From positions 1-31,084 of the forward strand of contig SHBC01000005.1 of the NCBI GenBank assembly GCA_004213025.1: a stretch of DNA of 31,084 nucleotides, given 5' to 3'. The notes under the pieces are model-generated. The model saw only the letters and a list, made by a program, of their open reading frames with translations. It had not been told where the DNA came from and did not search any database. Below, one piece after another: positions 30,273 to 31,084 of the stretch. This DNA comes from SAR116 cluster bacterium. GTDB lineage: Bacteria > Pseudomonadota > Alphaproteobacteria > Puniceispirillales > Puniceispirillaceae. Each line of letters begins with the position of its first letter. Position 1 is the first letter of the stretch. The position numbers and the translations under genes are program-made.

Positions 30273-31084
30273 ATGACCCGATTGACCGATTTCTTTGCCG
30301 CGCGTCCTCTCATTCTGGGAAGCCGCGCCTCTGCGCTGGCGCTGGCGCAGGCCGATATTGTCCGCGACCGCCTTGCGCCGCTGGCGACCGACATTCTGTC
30401 GCTGACAACGCGCGGTGACAGGATCCTTGACCGCTCGCTTGCCGATGCCGGTGGCAAGGGGCTGTTCGTCAAGGAGCTGGAGCGGAAGTTGCTTGATGGC
30501 AGCTGCGATGCGGCGGTTCACTCGATGAAGGATATGGAGACCGTCTTTGCCGATGGCACCGCCATCGCCGCGGTGCTGCCGCGCGAAGACCGCCGCGATG
30601 CGCTGGTCGGGCCTTTTGCGACGATTGACTCGCTTCCTGAGGGCGCCATTGTCGGCACCGCGTCGGTGCGTCGTCAGGCGCTGCTTCGCCATTATCGCCC
30701 GGACCTGCGGATCGAGCTGTTGCGCGGCAATATCAACACAAGGCTGGCCGCGCTTGCCGAAGGCCGGTACGACGCCATCATCCTTGCCATGGCAGGCTTG
30801 CGGCGGCTGGCGCTTGATGTGCCGCATACACCGCTCGATCCGGCGATCATGCCGCCGGCGGCGGCGCAGGGCGCGCTGGCAATCCAGATCCGCGATGGAG
30901 GTGATGATCGGGATCGCGCCGTGGCAGAGGCGATTGCCGGCCTGAACTGTGCGCAGGCCAGCGCCGAGGTTACGGCCGAACGCGCCATGCTGGCGCATCT
31001 TGACGGGTCCTGTCACACCCCGATCGCGGCCAGCGCCACGCTGGGTGATGACGGTATGCTGCATCTTGATGGCATGGTGCTGCG
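30273..31084 (+). CDS. hemC: Hydroxymethylbilane synthase (porphobilinogen deaminase), 3' end beyond the window
   Basis: The frame is open from ATG 30273 to the right edge, giving 270 residues of a protein usually about 310 long. It joins four porphobilinogen units in heme synthesis. Marks are LILGSRASALALAQADIV at the N-terminus, the catalytic AVHSMKDM (D87), GTASVRRQALL, ELLRGNINTRLAAL and AAAQGALAIQIR. The dipyrromethane cofactor cysteine is C247 in LDGSCHTPIAA. All key residues in view are intact. It diverges from tsaD, a common alphaproteobacterial arrangement. An AGGCGG sequence lies only 2 nt before the ATG, too close for normal use. Confidence 0.96.
   Translation, partial: MTRLTDFFAARPLILGSRASALALAQADIVRDRLAPLATDILSLTTRGDRILDRSLADAGGKGLFVKELERKLLDGSCDAAVHSMKDMETVFADGTAIAAVLPREDRRDALVGPFATIDSLPEGAIVGTASVRRQALLRHYRPDLRIELLRGNINTRLAALAEGRYDAIILAMAGLRRLALDVPHTPLDPAIMPPAAAQGALAIQIRDGGDDRDRAVAEAIAGLNCAQASAEVTAERAMLAHLDGSCHTPIAASATLGDDGMLHLDGMVL

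Noticed and set aside
30149..30472. Upstream extension of tsaD (108 residues)
   Set aside because: It is antisense to the start of hemC and lacks conservation. TsaD proteins begin right before the GIESSCDET motif.

Overview
The window looks like an alphaproteobacterial chromosome, high in G+C and densely coded. Five conserved gene blocks support this: rpmH-rnpA-yidD-yidC-engB-argB, dapD-dapE, def-fmt-truA, ffs-dnaX-ybaB-recR and cytochrome c-kdsB-pheA. The gene order and protein style suggest a marine SAR116-like (Puniceispirillales) lineage. That placement is an inference from memory of gene order; no search was run.

Bases 1-817 are the only clearly accessory part. They carry the first 243 residues of a tyrosine recombinase that runs off the left edge. 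It starts 87 bp beyond the encoded CCA end of a tRNA-Arg(ACG) gene, which is the classic layout of an element integrated into a tRNA 3' end. About half of its arginine codons are AGA/AGG, unlike its neighbours. To the right the sequence is core chromosome.

1.1-2.9 kb: a xanthine phosphoribosyltransferase gene converges with, and overlaps, an orphan membrane sensor kinase gene. 3.0-10.8 kb: a long plus-strand run covers ribosome and membrane biogenesis (rpmH, rnpA, yidD, yidC, engB), arginine synthesis (argB), a HAD nucleotidase, lysine synthesis (dapD, dapE) and an unknown membrane protein. 10.8-13.1 kb: def-fmt-truA on the minus strand (formyl-Met metabolism and tRNA modification). 13.2-14.3 kb: rmuC on the plus strand. 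14.3-17.3 kb: ffs (SRP RNA)-dnaX-ybaB-recR on the minus strand. 17.4-19.1 kb: kdsB and pheA on the minus strand. 19.3-21.6 kb: membrane-anchored cytochrome c, hisN and a GhrA-like reductase on the plus strand. 21.6-24.4 kb: a MATE exporter and an M17 aminopeptidase, translationally coupled, on the minus strand. 24.6-27.6 kb: a likely lipid A or envelope glycosylation cassette (ArnT-like GT-C, polyprenyl-phosphate GT2, LAB_N membrane protein). 27.6-30.1 kb: tsaD-gpsA-EVE on the minus strand, divergent from hemC, which runs off the right edge.

No wholly new system is evident. The most unusual recurring signal is a set of short (12-16 bp) tandem duplications in at least nine gene-boundary regions and four coding tails. 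Several duplicate or abut candidate -35 boxes (pheA, the MATE gene, argB, rpmH). Other points are a 17-bp palindrome in the MATE leader, a hairpin covering the Shine-Dalgarno of the cytochrome c gene, and a lysine-rich tail on the GT2 enzyme.
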